A program made the translations under genes and the position numbers. Under the pieces are notes generated by a model. It was given only the letters and a program-made list of their open reading frames with translations, was not told the DNA's origin and searched no databases. DNA of 47,694 nt from a bacterium HR30 (GTDB lineage: Bacteria; Desulfobacterota; Binatia; HRBIN30): positions 1 through 47,694 of the forward strand of contig BEIG01000012.1 in assembly GCA_002898795.1 (NCBI GenBank), read 5' to 3'. Within the stretch, counting starts at the first letter, position 1, and each line of letters starts with the position of its first letter. Below are positions 35,201-44,266 of this stretch, one piece after another.

Positions 35201-38200
35201 ATCGTTTTGCATTCAACCTTTCCGCGCTTGCCGTCCGTGAGCGATCGGTCACGCTATTTTTCCTGCTGGCCACGGCCGTAGCCGGAGCTACGGCATTTTG
35301 GTCGTTAGGGCGGGCCGAGGACCCGGCATTCACGGTACGCGCGCTGGTTGTTTCTGCGTTGTGGCCAGGCGCCACTGCCCAGCAGATGCAAGAGCTGGTA
35401 GCCGATCGTTTGGAAAAGCGGATCCAGGAGGTGGAGTACTTCTACCGTATGGACACCACTGCCCGCCCGGGTAGGGTGGACATTATTGTCGAGTTCCACG
35501 ATTACACACCCTCGGCCAAGGTTCCCGACCTCTTTTATGAAGTGCGCAAACGGATGCTCGACGAAGCTCCTCGTTTGCCCCCGGGCGTGCGGGGACCGTT
35601 GGTCAACGACGACTTTTCGGACGTGTACTTTGCCCTTTACTCGCTCACGGCTCCGGAGCTTGCACCACGGCAACTTGTGCGCGAGGCGGAGAGAATCCGC
35701 GATCGCCTCCAGGCCATTCCCGGTGTTCAAGAGGTGCACATCCTCGGGGAACGGCCAGAGCGGGTGTTCGTACGCTTCGACAACGCTCGGCTGGCGCAGC
35801 TAGGGATTTCGCCGGCACAGGTACAAGATGCGCTCGATGCGTACAACCGCCTGATGCCGTCGGGCTTGTTCGAGGGGCGAGGTCCGCGAATCCTGCTTCG
35901 TGTCGAAGCCGACCTCGCCGATTTGGAATCCATCCGCAACGTGCCGCTCCGCATGGGCGCCCGGCTCGTTACCCTCGGAGAAGTGGCTGCAGTGGAGCGT
36001 GGCTACGAGGATCCTCCCACGTACTTGGTACGAGCGTTCGGCAAAGATGCGGTACTGCTGGGTGTCGTCATGCGCAAAGGGGAAAACGGCTTGGTTCTCG
36101 GGGAACGGCTCCAAAGCTTCTTGGCGCACCAGCAGGAGATCCTTCCGGTCGGCTTGCATTTGGACGAAGTCACCAACCAAGCACACGCGATCGCGGCAGC
36201 GGTAAAGCTCTTTCAGGTGAAATTCTTTCTCGCTGTGGGTGTAGTCACCCTCGTGAGCCTTGCCGCCCTCGGACCCCGAGCGGGGATCATCGTTGGGATT
36301 GCCGTGCCTCTTACCCTGGGACTGACTTTCGTGCTCATGCGCGCCACGGGGATCAACCTCGATCGGGTTTCGCTTGGCGCCTTGATCGTGGCACTCGGGC
36401 TGCTGGTCGACGACGCGATCATTGCCATCGAAATGATGGTGGTCAAACTCGAGCAGGGTTGGGAGCGTGCGCAGGCGGCTGCTCACGCGTGGAATGTCAC
36501 GGCGGCTCCGATGCTCACTGGCACAGTGGTCACTGCTCTCGGGTTTTTGCCCATCGGGTTCGCACGCTCGGGTGTCGGCGAGTACGCCGGCAACATGTTT
36601 TGGGTGTTGGCCTACGCCCTCTTGATTTCCTGGCTCGTCGCCGTGGTGTTCACTCCTTATCTCGGGGTTGCCCTCCTCCCCGAGTTCCGCCACCGCGAGC
36701 AGGCCGAGCACTCGTTGTACGACACCCGAGTTTACCGAAGGTTACGGCGCGCCATCGAATGGTGTGTGAAACGGCGGCTGAGCGTGGTGCTAATCAGTGC
36801 TGCCATTTTGGCGGCGAGCATGGTCGTGCTGCAGACGACAGTGCCGCGACAGTTCTTCCCCACGTCGGATCGCCCGGAAGTGATCGTCGACCTGTACCTT
36901 CCCCAAGGTACGAGCATCAAGGTTACCGACGACGTCGCGCGACGAGTGGAACGCTTCCTTCAGCAAAGACCAGAAGTGAGAAGCCTGTCTGCGTACGTGG
37001 GTGCCGGTGCCCCTCGATTTTTCATTTCTTTGAACCCGGAAATGCCGAACCCGGCATTTGCAAAAGTCGTTGCGGTCACTGGCTCGGCGCACGAACGCGA
37101 CGTGGTCCTTGCCGCAATTCGGGAAGCAGTGGCCAATGGGCATTTCCCCGAGGCAAGAGTGCGTGCGCACACGCTCCTGTACGGGCCTCCGGTACAATGG
37201 CCCGTGAGTTTCCGCGTGGTCGGACCAGACCCGACCGAGCTTCGGCACCTTGCCCGTGAGGTGCGCGAGATCGTGGCACAAAATCCCCACGTCGTCGATG
37301 CCCACCTGGAGTGGCAAGAGCGCATGCCGGTGTTGCGCTGGGTAGTGGACCGCGAGCGACTGAGGGCCATTGGCCTTACCCCGCGCGAGTTGGCCCAGCA
37401 GCTCGAGTTCGAACTCGCTGGATTGCCGGCCACGGAGCTACGCCAGGATGTGCGTGGAGTCCCCCTTTACCTTCGGGGAGTCGACCACGGGCAACTGGCA
37501 ACGTTACAAGTGAAAACACTCGACGGGCGTTCGATTCCTTTGACCCAAGTGGGCACATTGCAGCTCGACTTCGAAGACCCGGTCTTGAAGCGTTACAACC
37601 GCGAGCCTTTCATTGCCGTCAATGCGGAAGTGCGTGGTGCCCAACCAACTGACGTGACCTGGCAAATATGGAAGGCCCTGGCCGGGTTGCGATCACGTCT
37701 TCCACTCGGATACCGGATCGACATTGGCGGAACGGTCGAGCAGTCGCAAAAAGGCGAACGGTCCATCCAAGCCGTGCAGCCAATCATGCTCTTGCTCATG
37801 TTGATGGTGATCATGCTGCAAATGCGCACCTTCCGCGGCACCCTTCTCGTGGTGGCGACCGCTCCCCTCGGCATCATTGGCGCAACTCCTGCGTTGCTCC
37901 TCACCCAGCGACCTTTAGGCTTCGTCGCCATGCTGGGGATGGTTGGGCTCGCCGGGATTCTCATGCGGAACACGCTGATCTTGGCGAAACAAATCGATGA
38001 CAACCTCGATGCTGGAATGAGCCCACGCGAAGCGATCGTCGAGGCAACCGTGCGGCGTGCCCGGCCCGTGGTTCTGACTGCTGCTGCCGCGGTGCTCGCC
38101 TTCGTCCCGTTGGCCACGGACACATTGTGGGGGCCAATGACCATCGCCTTGATTGGCGGGGTCACCGTCGGGACGATCATCACGCTCCTCTTGTTACCCG

Positions 38201-38250
38201 CGCTATACGCTTTGTGGTTCGGGTTGCGGCCCGGGGCGATGCCATCGTAA
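35197..38250 (+). CDS. RND efflux transporter permease (AcrB/MexF superfamily)
   Basis: A 1017-residue inner-membrane proton antiporter. Twelve helices are expected, and two large periplasmic loops follow helices 1 and 7. Helix 4 carries the paired aspartates of the proton relay in LGLLVDDAIIAIEMM, and the pseudo-symmetric C-terminal half has GLAGILMRNTLIL. The porter-domain segments LWPGATAQQMQELV and PRQFFPTSDRPEVIVDLYLP are typical of the AcrB-like family of this subgroup. No outer-membrane factor gene is adjacent, so a TolC-type channel must come from elsewhere. Substrates are unknown. Confidence 0.95.
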   Translation: MNRFAFNLSALAVRERSVTLFFLLATAVAGATAFWSLGRAEDPAFTVRALVVSALWPGATAQQMQELVADRLEKRIQEVEYFYRMDTTARPGRVDIIVEFHDYTPSAKVPDLFYEVRKRMLDEAPRLPPGVRGPLVNDDFSDVYFALYSLTAPELAPRQLVREAERIRDRLQAIPGVQEVHILGERPERVFVRFDNARLAQLGISPAQVQDALDAYNRLMPSGLFEGRGPRILLRVEADLADLESIRNVPLRMGARLVTLGEVAAVERGYEDPPTYLVRAFGKDAVLLGVVMRKGENGLVLGERLQSFLAHQQEILPVGLHLDEVTNQAHAIAAAVKLFQVKFFLAVGVVTLVSLAALGPRAGIIVGIAVPLTLGLTFVLMRATGINLDRVSLGALIVALGLLVDDAIIAIEMMVVKLEQGWERAQAAAHAWNVTAAPMLTGTVVTALGFLPIGFARSGVGEYAGNMFWVLAYALLISWLVAVVFTPYLGVALLPEFRHREQAEHSLYDTRVYRRLRRAIEWCVKRRLSVVLISAAILAASMVVLQTTVPRQFFPTSDRPEVIVDLYLPQGTSIKVTDDVARRVERFLQQRPEVRSLSAYVGAGAPRFFISLNPEMPNPAFAKVVAVTGSAHERDVVLAAIREAVANGHFPEARVRAHTLLYGPPVQWPVSFRVVGPDPTELRHLAREVREIVAQNPHVVDAHLEWQERMPVLRWVVDRERLRAIGLTPRELAQQLEFELAGLPATELRQDVRGVPLYLRGVDHGQLATLQVKTLDGRSIPLTQVGTLQLDFEDPVLKRYNREPFIAVNAEVRGAQPTDVTWQIWKALAGLRSRLPLGYRIDIGGTVEQSQKGERSIQAVQPIMLLLMLMVIMLQMRTFRGTLLVVATAPLGIIGATPALLLTQRPLGFVAMLGMVGLAGILMRNTLILAKQIDDNLDAGMSPREAIVEATVRRARPVVLTAAAAVLAFVPLATDTLWGPMTIALIGGVTVGTIITLLLLPALYALWFGLRPGAMPS

Positions 38251-38369
38251 AGGTACGCGGCCAGCGCAGGGGAGCTTACGGGCACGGGCGCGGCGCGGTC
38301 CACTGCAGGTGCGGCCGTTTGGTGCTGGTGTTTTTGTGTGCGGGTGTGCCGCTCGACGGGTAGGCTGCG

Positions 38370-38996
38370 TCAGCGGGCAGCAGGGTTAATTGCGTAAACT
38401 CCAGTAATCCGAGCCTGCGCGAGCACGTGCCCTTGCAGTGCGCGCAACACGTCGCCGCCGGCAAACTTGCCCGTCAGGGGGAAGCGATCGAAGTCGGTTG
38501 CATAGAGTGTGAAGTGGTAGTGGTGAACGATTTCGTCGTTCCACGGCGGGCAGGGGCCGTCGTATCCATAATAATCGCCTGCCATTTGGGGATCGTTGGC
38601 AAACCAGTTCGTGTAGTCGTTGATTCCCTGCCGGGTGCCACGCGGACCTTCAGGGCCAGGCTTTCCGCGGGGGACGATGCCGTTAGAAAACTCGCCCTCG
38701 GCAATTTCCCCGATCGTTGGAGCCAAGTCCACCAAGACCCAGTGAAAGAAGTCCACCCGCGGCAGCGAAGCGGGCACAGTAACTCCTTCCTTGTTCACGT
38801 CATCGGCACGACTCGGAACATCGGAGTCGTGGCAAAGAAGCACCAGAGACTTCGTCCCCGGAGGCAGGTCGGACCAGGCAAGGTGCGGGTTTTTGTTGTC
38901 GCTGAGCTCCACATGGGTTTGGGGATGGTACTTGCCAAAAGCGCAGCGTTCGGGAATTCGCCCGCCATCCGTAAAACTCTCGCTCCACAACTTCAT
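38370..38996 (-). CDS. YbhB/YbcL-family phosphatidylethanolamine-binding-like protein
   Basis: A 208-residue PEBP/Raf-kinase-inhibitor-like protein. Family motifs are NKNPHLAWSDLPPGTKSLVLLCHDSDVP, DFFHWVLVDLAPT, and YGYDGPCPPWNDEIVHHYHFTLYATD in pieces, with the anion-pocket residues in DGPCPP. It lacks a signal peptide. The bacterial role is unclear; binding of phosphorylated ligands is known for the fold. A strong GAGGAGG site precedes ATG 38996, and it lies 35 bp after the vWA gene. Confidence 0.9.
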   Translation of the reverse strand: MKLWSESFTDGGRIPERCAFGKYHPQTHVELSDNKNPHLAWSDLPPGTKSLVLLCHDSDVPSRADDVNKEGVTVPASLPRVDFFHWVLVDLAPTIGEIAEGEFSNGIVPRGKPGPEGPRGTRQGINDYTNWFANDPQMAGDYYGYDGPCPPWNDEIVHHYHFTLYATDFDRFPLTGKFAGGDVLRALQGHVLAQARITGVYAINPAAR

Positions 38997-39031
38997 GGTA
39001 CATCCTCCTCGTTGGCAAACTTGTCCGGCCG

Positions 39032-40237
39032 CTATCCAAGGGGTGTTGCAGCCGTTTTGGCGCCCACCAGAGATTGCACCGCTTGGGTCAGGCCGTCAAC
39101 GCTCAGGTAAAACATGGGGAACAGCTTGCGGATGATCCGGCAGGTATCGGCGTCCCAGTACGCGGGTTTCTCCGGATTCACCCAAACCGAACGCTCGAAG
39201 TGCGAGGCGATGCGCTGCAGCCAAACGATGCCCGGGGTAGCAGAAACCCGGCGTGGGTCGATGTTCCCGTAGGGTTCGAGAAGCTCTGCCGGGTGCATCG
39301 ATGCATCGCCCACGATCATCACTTTCCACCGATGATCCAGGCGGCGCAGTAAGTCGCCCGTGGGCACAGCGTCGGAACGAAACATCCGTGCCCGGTTATA
39401 GACGTGATCGTAAACGCAGTTGTGGAAGTAGTAGGCCTCGAACGCGCGCAAGCCGCGTTCTTCGTGCAGCGCGGTCAAAAGCTGGCTCACCGGTTCGAAG
39501 TACGGATCCATGGTACCGCCGACGTCCATCAGCAAGAGCAAGCGCACGTCGTTGCGCCGTGGCGGCCGAAAAATCAGTTCGATCTCGCCGGCATTGCGGC
39601 AGGTTTCATCCACGGTTCGGTCGAGGTCGAGTTCCGTGGCTTCGCCGCTACGCGTCAGATGGCGCAGCCGGCGCAACGCCACCCGGATTTGCCGCACGTC
39701 GAGGCTGACGTCTGTTCGATAGTCACGAAAGCGGCGCTCCTCTGCCACCTTCATCGCCGAACGGCTGCGCGGCGGCCCGCCGACCCTGATTCCCGTGGGG
39801 TGTTGCCCAGAGTGACCAAAGGGCGAGCGTCCGCCCGTGCCGATCCATTTGTCTCCCCCGTCGTGTCGCTCGGTTTGCTTTTCCAACGTTTCGAGGAAGC
39901 GCCGCATCAGTTCATCGTGGCTCAAGCGTTCCAACTGAGCGAGCTGTTCGGGAGTCAAGTTCGGAAAGTTTTTGGGATTGCGCAGCCAGTCGAGAACCTT
40001 CTCCACCACCTCGTCGCCGAGCGATCCCTCGACTCCGCGGAACACTCGGGCAAACACGCGGTCATAAGCGTCGAAGTAAGTTTCACTTTTGATCAAGCAA
40101 GCACGACCGAGTTGGTAAAAGCCGAGCAAGCTCGACCCGTGCAGGCCTTTTTCCAGGGCCTCGAGAAACGTCATCCATTCCTGGATGCCGACCGGAACCC
40201 CTTCCTCGCGCAAGCCGTAAAAGAGGTCGAGGAACAT
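39032..40237 (-). CDS. CoxE-type vWA protein
   Basis: A 401-residue soluble vWA protein of the CoxE-like family, partner of the MoxR ATPase 27 bp upstream. The N-terminal 200 residues are helical, with a linker rich in Gly (GTGGRSPFGHSGQHPTG). The vWA-like strand reads LLLLMDVGGTMD, the degenerate MIDAS form of this family, and is followed by FEAYYFHNCVYDHVY and a C-terminal ASHFERSVWVNPEKPAYW segment. In carbon-monoxide dehydrogenase systems CoxD/CoxE help build the metal site, but no cox genes are here, so the client is unknown. Confidence 0.88.
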   Translation of the reverse strand: MFLDLFYGLREEGVPVGIQEWMTFLEALEKGLHGSSLLGFYQLGRACLIKSETYFDAYDRVFARVFRGVEGSLGDEVVEKVLDWLRNPKNFPNLTPEQLAQLERLSHDELMRRFLETLEKQTERHDGGDKWIGTGGRSPFGHSGQHPTGIRVGGPPRSRSAMKVAEERRFRDYRTDVSLDVRQIRVALRRLRHLTRSGEATELDLDRTVDETCRNAGEIELIFRPPRRNDVRLLLLMDVGGTMDPYFEPVSQLLTALHEERGLRAFEAYYFHNCVYDHVYNRARMFRSDAVPTGDLLRRLDHRWKVMIVGDASMHPAELLEPYGNIDPRRVSATPGIVWLQRIASHFERSVWVNPEKPAYWDADTCRIIRKLFPMFYLSVDGLTQAVQSLVGAKTAATPLG

Positions 40238-40264
40238 GGCCCTGCCTCGCCACTGCAGAGCAGG

Positions 40265-41146
40265 TTACTGGTTGTATCGTGGCCCGAGTTCGGACCACGA
40301 CTTGGGGAAACGCCCGCCCGCTGCGTCGTACCGGAGCAAGGCGTCCACGTCCTGTTCCTTTTTCAGGAGCGCTCCCACGAACGGGATATGTTGCTCCACT
40401 TTCTCGATACTCACACCGGCCCGCACCAGGGCAGCGATCCAATCGATGAGTTCCGAGGTCGATGGCTTCTTTCGTAGCTCCGGCTGCTCGCGGAGCCAGT
40501 AAAACTTGATCAGCACCTGGTCCAACAGCTTGGCGTCGAGGTGCGGATGGTGCACGGCCACGATGCGCCGCATGAGCGCAGGGTCGGGGAACTCGATGTA
40601 GTAAAAGATGCAGCGGCGCAAAAACGCGTCGGGAAGTTCCTTTTCGTTGTTGGAGGTGATGATCACGATCGGGCGGTGGCGTGCCACGATCTCCTCGCCT
40701 GTCTCCACGATGGTAAAGCGCATTTCGTCCAGTTCGCGCAACAAATCGTTGGGGAACTCGAGGTCGGCCTTATCGATTTCATCGATGAGCAACACCACGC
40801 GTTCCGGGGAGGCAAACGCTTGGCCCAGCGGGCCCAGTTTGATGTACCGGCGAATGTCCGACACGTCGCCGGTGCCAAAGCGACTGTCGTTGAGACGCTG
40901 CACCGTATCGTAAACATACAGGCCTTCCGCGGCTTTGCTGGTGGACTTGATATGCCAGGACAGCATCTTCAGCCCGAGCCCTTCGGCCACGTGGCGGGCA
41001 AGAACCGTCTTACCCGTTCCGGGCTCGCCTTTGATGAGCAGCGGCCGCTCCAACGCAATGGCACAGTTCACCGCATCCACGAGGGCCGGCGAGGCAATGT
41101 AACCTGGGGTCCCTTGAAACCGTTTGAAACCATTATCCTGCGACAT
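40265..41146 (-). CDS. MoxR-family AAA+ ATPase (second copy, CoxD-like)
   Basis: A 293-residue AAA+ ATPase with Walker A GEPGTGKTVLARHVAEGLG, Walker B VVLLIDEIDKAD and sensor IITSNNEKELPDAFLRRC. It differs clearly from the first MoxR of the window and pairs with a CoxE-type vWA protein instead of a DUF58/BatA set. ATG 41146 begins the conserved region; the frame stays open to 41767 only because it runs into repeat cluster 4. The promoter must lie in the 110 bp before the cluster or inside it. Confidence 0.92.
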   Translation of the reverse strand: MSQDNGFKRFQGTPGYIASPALVDAVNCAIALERPLLIKGEPGTGKTVLARHVAEGLGLKMLSWHIKSTSKAAEGLYVYDTVQRLNDSRFGTGDVSDIRRYIKLGPLGQAFASPERVVLLIDEIDKADLEFPNDLLRELDEMRFTIVETGEEIVARHRPIVIITSNNEKELPDAFLRRCIFYYIEFPDPALMRRIVAVHHPHLDAKLLDQVLIKFYWLREQPELRKKPSTSELIDWIAALVRAGVSIEKVEQHIPFVGALLKKEQDVDALLRYDAAGGRFPKSWSELGPRYNQ

Positions 41147-41256
41147 GGCCCCACTTGGTATCGGTGAGCACCGCCACACGCAACCCGAGGTGCCGCGGGC
41201 AACGCCGGCATCACCACTCCGCCATTGCGGCGATCCCAGGCGCCGCGGGCGCACAC

Positions 41257-42034
41257 GTAGGGGCGCACGGCCGTGCGCCCGCCGTTTCCACCACGCACGC
41301 CCCCTGGGAGAGCAGGCGTCCCCGCCCGCAAAACGCTCGAGCACGCGTTTCCTGCGCACCCGCCGGTGTCCTCCTGCGGGCCTTCGGCCCGCACGCGGCA
41401 GCATGGCTGCCGCACTCCAAATCACCCCGCACCACAATGGGAATATGGAGTGCGAAAGCCATGCTTTCGCGGGCATCGCGGTAGCGATGCCGTAATGCGA
41501 CACCCTGGGATCGCGGGCGTCCCGACCCGCAAAACGGCCCAACACGTGCGTCCTACGGCGCCTCAGTGGCGTTCCGGCCGTGTTGGCAACGCACGTGGTG
41601 GTGGATGTACGGGCGCACTGCCGTGCGCCCGCCGTTTCCACCACGCACGCCCCCTGGGAGCGCGGACGTCCTCGTCCGCGAAACGGCCCAACACGTGCGT
41701 CGTACGGCGCGTTGGCGGCGTTCCGGCCGTGCTGGCGACGCACGTGGTGGTGGAGGCACGGGCGCACTGCCGTGCGCCCCTACCGTCCATGCTGGCGCGG
41801 GTGCGGCGATGGCGACGATGGTGGTGGCGGTGGAAACACGGGCGCATTGCCATGCGCCCCTGCATCAGCCCGGCGGCGTGCACCCGGACATCGCCCCCCT
41901 GGGAGCGTGGACGTCCTCGTCCGCCCAACCCCCGAATACGTCCGCCTTGCCCACCCGCCCGGCCTGGTCCTGCGGGCCTCCGGCCCGCACGCGGGAGCAT
42001 GGCTGCCGCACTCCAAAGCGCGCCGTGCGCCCCC
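41257..42034. repeat. Repeat cluster 4: left border of the accessory island
   Basis: A hairpin-module mosaic. It starts with a GTAG-footed, fully palindromic hairpin at 41257 (stem GGGCGCACGG/CCGTGCGCCC). The 41374-41522 segment is near-identical to 45816-45966 in cluster 5, and the two-hairpin composite (cores at 41760 and 41840) matches cluster 5 cores at 46056 and 46136. Two copies of a module (ACGGGCGCACTGCCGTGCG, then TTTCCACCACGCACGCC) lie at 41256-41302 and 41609-41655. No credible gene is present. Confidence 0.9.
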
Positions 42035-42090
42035 GCTTTCCATCGCCACGGACGTCGCCATACTGTCACGCACGCCCCCGCAACACGGAT

Positions 42091-42137
42091 CACCCTCTCC
42101 CTCTGGGAGAAGGTGGCCCGAAGGGTCGGGTGAGGGC
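42091..42137. repeat. Widespread-type intergenic repeat (CCCTCTCC...GGGTGAGGG)
   Basis: A G/C-rich palindromic element unlike the GTAG family: CCCTCTCCCTCTGGGAGA, then AGGTGGCCCGAAGGG and TCGGGTGAGGG. Elements with this wording are common between genes in many unrelated Proteobacteria. It lies between cluster 4 and the shortened EVE gene. Confidence 0.6.
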
Positions 42138-42261
42138 GGCACGGCCGCACGCCGACGCGCCCGAGACGACGCAGGGGCACGACAATAGGTTCAGGGTTCG
42201 AACGCCCGGCAATTTGCGATCTATTCTACCCACGACGTTTCCACCGTCCATCCAGGGTCGT

Positions 42262-42968
42262 TCAACCGTATCTCCCCGTCTGCGCGAGTAGACTTGCGCG
42301 ATCACTGCGAGGCACCCAGATCTGCATCCCCATCCGTGCACCGATCTCCACTAGGAGGGCCTGGATCTTTGTCGACTCTCGAAGCTCGGGGCGCCTTTCG
42401 TCTTCCTCACCATCCGACTCAGCCTCTTCAGGCACCGTTACGGTAACGTCCTTGTCCGCTCGACGGACGCGGTGGGTGGTTAGCTTCCGGTAGGTAGCCG
42501 GGTCTACGGGATACGTGACTTCACTTTTGACCTGAGCCAGGAGCAGAGTTTCGAGGAAGGCGCCATCGGAGTCATCGAGCTGAACCAAACTTCCACGGAG
42601 CTTTCCTGTCCAGGTCGGGGAAGTCTTGGATTGACCGCGGGTGGAGGAGAGAGGCTCCCAGACTTGGGCCTCGTGGATCGGAACGGCCTTTTCCACTGGC
42701 AGCCATACCAACTCCCGAACACGAAAGCGGACCACGAACGGGTCGTCCTCGGGGTAACAGATGGGTGTCTGTTCGATGAAGGGCCCCTCCCGCACCTCCA
42801 GCAGACCTATCCACCTGGATAGCCTCGTCATGTAACAGACGAACTTGTCGCCGGACTTCACCCGCTGCGCGACATTCCGTTGCCGGAGGCGAAATCCGGA
42901 GATCGTTCGGTCCGATCGCCCAAACGCTTCGTACGTTTCAGGGGAAAAAGGTCTAGATAGTAGGCCAT
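42262..42968 (-). pseudogene. EVE-domain gene, frameshifted at the start and shortened at the end
   Basis: The product is an EVE-fold (PUA-like) protein, a family linked to recognition of modified bases in RNA or DNA and often fused to nucleases. The conserved body runs from SPETYEAFGRSDRTISGF through LVCYMTRLSRW-type motif (here KFVCYMTRLSRWIGLLEV) to WTGKLRGSLVQLDD. The likely original start, ATG 42968, reads MAYYLDLF and joins this body only if one T is added to the T5 run at 42945-42949; the uninterrupted frame must begin at GTG 42975 with an unrelated peptide. After ESTKIQALLVEIGARMGMQIW the frame stops at 42262, where relatives, as I recall them, continue into a nuclease-like domain. 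Confidence 0.65.
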
Positions 42969-42995
42969 TTCGCACTACTCGTGACTCATGCTGCC

Positions 42996-43056
42996 GACTA
43001 ACGGTGCGCGGCTCAGCTGCGCCGATTACTCCGGCGGCTGCAGTCGCCGATTAGGC
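42996..43056 (-). other. attC-like integron recombination site (site c)
   Basis: On the minus strand the hicB stop codon lies in GCCTAAT (43056-43050) and the site ends with GTTAGTC (43002-42996), imperfect R''/R' boxes. Inside, CGGC-GA-CTGC pairs with GCAG-CTGA-GCCG, the stem-bulge-stem layout of attC sites. Length is 61 bp. Confidence 0.55.
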
Positions 43057-43266
43057 GACGCCCACCTCGACGAACTCCCCCTCTGAACTGGGAGGCGGCA
43101 GTGGCAAACCGTCTTCCTTCAGGCTCTGGATGTGGAACTCGATCGCCTCTCGGATTAGTTGTAGCACCTCCTCCCGAGTCTCCCCGACTGCAACACAACC
43201 AGGCAAATCAGGAACGTGTGCGCCCCAGCTCGTCTCGCCGCGCTCGATAACTACCATGTAACGCAT
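43051..43266 (-). CDS. hicB: HicB-family antitoxin
   Basis: A 71-residue partner of HicA. The family pattern is MRYMVVIERGETSWGAHVPDLPGCVAVGET in pieces: a short RNase H-like fold with the VPDLPGC motif, followed by EEVLQLIREAIEFHIQSLKEDG. It lacks a C-terminal DNA-binding domain, as in the short HicB forms. ATG 43266 has AGGAACCCAGG upstream and lies 10 bp from the hicA stop. The stop TAA is within the attC-like site, as is common for integron cassettes. Confidence 0.93.
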   Translation of the reverse strand: MRYMVVIERGETSWGAHVPDLPGCVAVGETREEVLQLIREAIEFHIQSLKEDGLPLPPPSSEGEFVEVGVA

Positions 43267-43276
43267 CCTGGGTTCC

Positions 43277-43465
43277 TCACTTCTTCAAACTTGCCTGCTT
43301 CAGTATCGCATTGAGCGTGCCCGGCGGGATGTCAAGACCCTCCTTGCCAGCTACAGTCACCGTGCCAGGTTTCTTCGGATGCTTGAACTGCCGATGGCTT
43401 CCCCGGGTCCGTCTCAACTGCCACCCGTCCTCCTCCAGAAGCCGAATCAACTCCCTGACTTTCAA
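43277..43465 (-). CDS. hicA: HicA-family mRNA interferase toxin
   Basis: A 62-residue double-stranded-RNA-binding-fold toxin that cleaves mRNA. The catalytic His lies in RTRGSHRQFKHP, and the family continues GTVTVAGKEGLDIPPGTLNAILKQA. It begins with TTG 43465, preceded by a strong GTGGAGG site 4 nt upstream. The toxin gene comes first, then hicB, the usual order. Both sit between attC-like sites, consistent with a mobile cassette. Confidence 0.93.
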   Translation of the reverse strand: MKVRELIRLLEEDGWQLRRTRGSHRQFKHPKKPGTVTVAGKEGLDIPPGTLNAILKQASLKK

Positions 43466-43491
43466 GCGACCTCCACGTTCGCATCACAGTC

Positions 43492-43563
43492 GCCTAACGG
43501 ACTGCGTTTCGGCCACGCCGCAAAACGCAGGGAAGCACCCTCTGCTGGAAGCGGTTGTTGGCG
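43492..43563 (-). other. attC-like site (site b, partly degenerate)
   Basis: A canonical R' box GTTAGGC (43498-43492, minus strand) ends the site. The other end reads CGCCAAC, which is GCCTAAC lacking one T. An internal stem CTGCGTTT/AAACGCAG is perfect, but the outer folding is less like attC than sites a and c. It separates the small hypothetical gene from hicA. Confidence 0.45.
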
Positions 43564-43566
43564 GGC

Positions 43567-43806
43567 TCATGGCCAAGGCTTGGGACTCCGTTGCTCGGTG
43601 CCCACCACCAAATCAGGTCCCACCAGGTGCTCCACCCGCGCGTGGCGAAAGGACACCGCTTTCATCCAGGCGCAACAGTCGGCACCCGTGTAATTGAAAC
43701 CTGCCGGCGTCTCAATGCAGGCCCCGTGATACACATCATGCACGAACCGGGTGGGGTAAGGTAGCCCCTCTCCCCCAGGTTCGCTCGTAATCACTTCAAT
43801 CGTCAT
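43567..43806 (-). CDS. Small hypothetical protein, cassette-borne
   Basis: A 79-residue frame beginning [12 protein letters not shown], overlapping the end of the DUF2834 gene by 11 nt and stopping just before site b. It contains [10 protein letters not shown]-like hydrophilic segments (here [14 protein letters not shown]) and [13 protein letters not shown] do not recognise a family. No membrane segment or signal is visible. A GTG upstream at 43890 would extend it by 28 residues but deepens the overlap. It may be real, since it ends at a recombination site, but it could equally be chance. Confidence 0.35.
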   Translation of the reverse strand: MTIEVITSEPGGEGLPYPTRFVHDVYHGACIETPAGFNYTGADCCAWMKAVSFRHARVEHLVGPDLVVGTEQRSPKPWP

Positions 43807-44140
43807 CGGTAACCTGTTGTCGTCGAAACGAACATTCAGTTTCTGCTTCTCTGGCACACAAGTAGGGCCGGAATCCACACGGGAGCCCAATCAGCAGATC
43901 ACGAGGGACGAACAGCCGCGGGCTTGGTGCTTGGTTTCGACGGCGCTCGTAAATCACCACAATCCGGAGTATGAACCAGGTAATCAGCAAATCTGAAGCG
44001 AACGCCCCTGTCGCCGGATTTCCAAATAACGCCGTGACGAAGCGCACAAGGCTCAACCCTTCGTTAATGAAGCGTTGAACGAAGAATATGTAGGGAACGA
44101 CCGCTCCGACAATCGCCAGAAGGAGATATAGCCGTTTCAT
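43796..44140 (-). CDS. DUF2834 small membrane protein
   Basis: A 114-residue membrane protein resembling DUF2834. Two or three helices are visible: [19 protein letters not shown], then [17 protein letters not shown], and a weak third region near [11 protein letters not shown]. The family usually ends in a third helix with PLFLYLRE; here it reads RPYLCARE, so the tail may be altered or slightly frameshifted. ATG 44140 has GAAGGAGAGG upstream. It is the first gene after attC-like site a. Function is unknown. Confidence 0.6.
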   Translation of the reverse strand: MKRLYLLLAIVGAVVPYIFFVQRFINEGLSLVRFVTALFGNPATGAFASDLLITWFILRIVVIYERRRNQAPSPRLFVPRDLLIGLPCGFRPYLCAREAETECSFRRQQVTDDD

Positions 44141-44201
44141 TGTATCGCCTCTCCTTCGTGGTGCTCCACATCTTCTACTATGGGAGTTCATTGGCGCAGT
44201 T

Positions 44202-44266
44202 GCCCACCCAGTGGTGCCGTTCAGCAGCGCGTCGCTTGGGGCGCCCTCTGCAAGGCATGGTTAGGC
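44202..44266 (-). other. attC-like site (site a)
   Basis: On the minus strand the R'' box is a canonical GCCTAAC (44266-44260). Inside, TGCC-TT-GCAG pairs with CTGC-TGAAC-GGCA, giving the stem-bulge-stem of attC. The R' box is worn (GGTGGGC, 44208-44202). It lies just upstream of the DUF2834 gene. Confidence 0.5.

Noticed and set aside
41273-42133. A 286-codon plus-strand frame and others in the same cluster
   Set aside because: Composed of hairpin repeats; the same peptide strings recur in clusters 2, 3 and 5.
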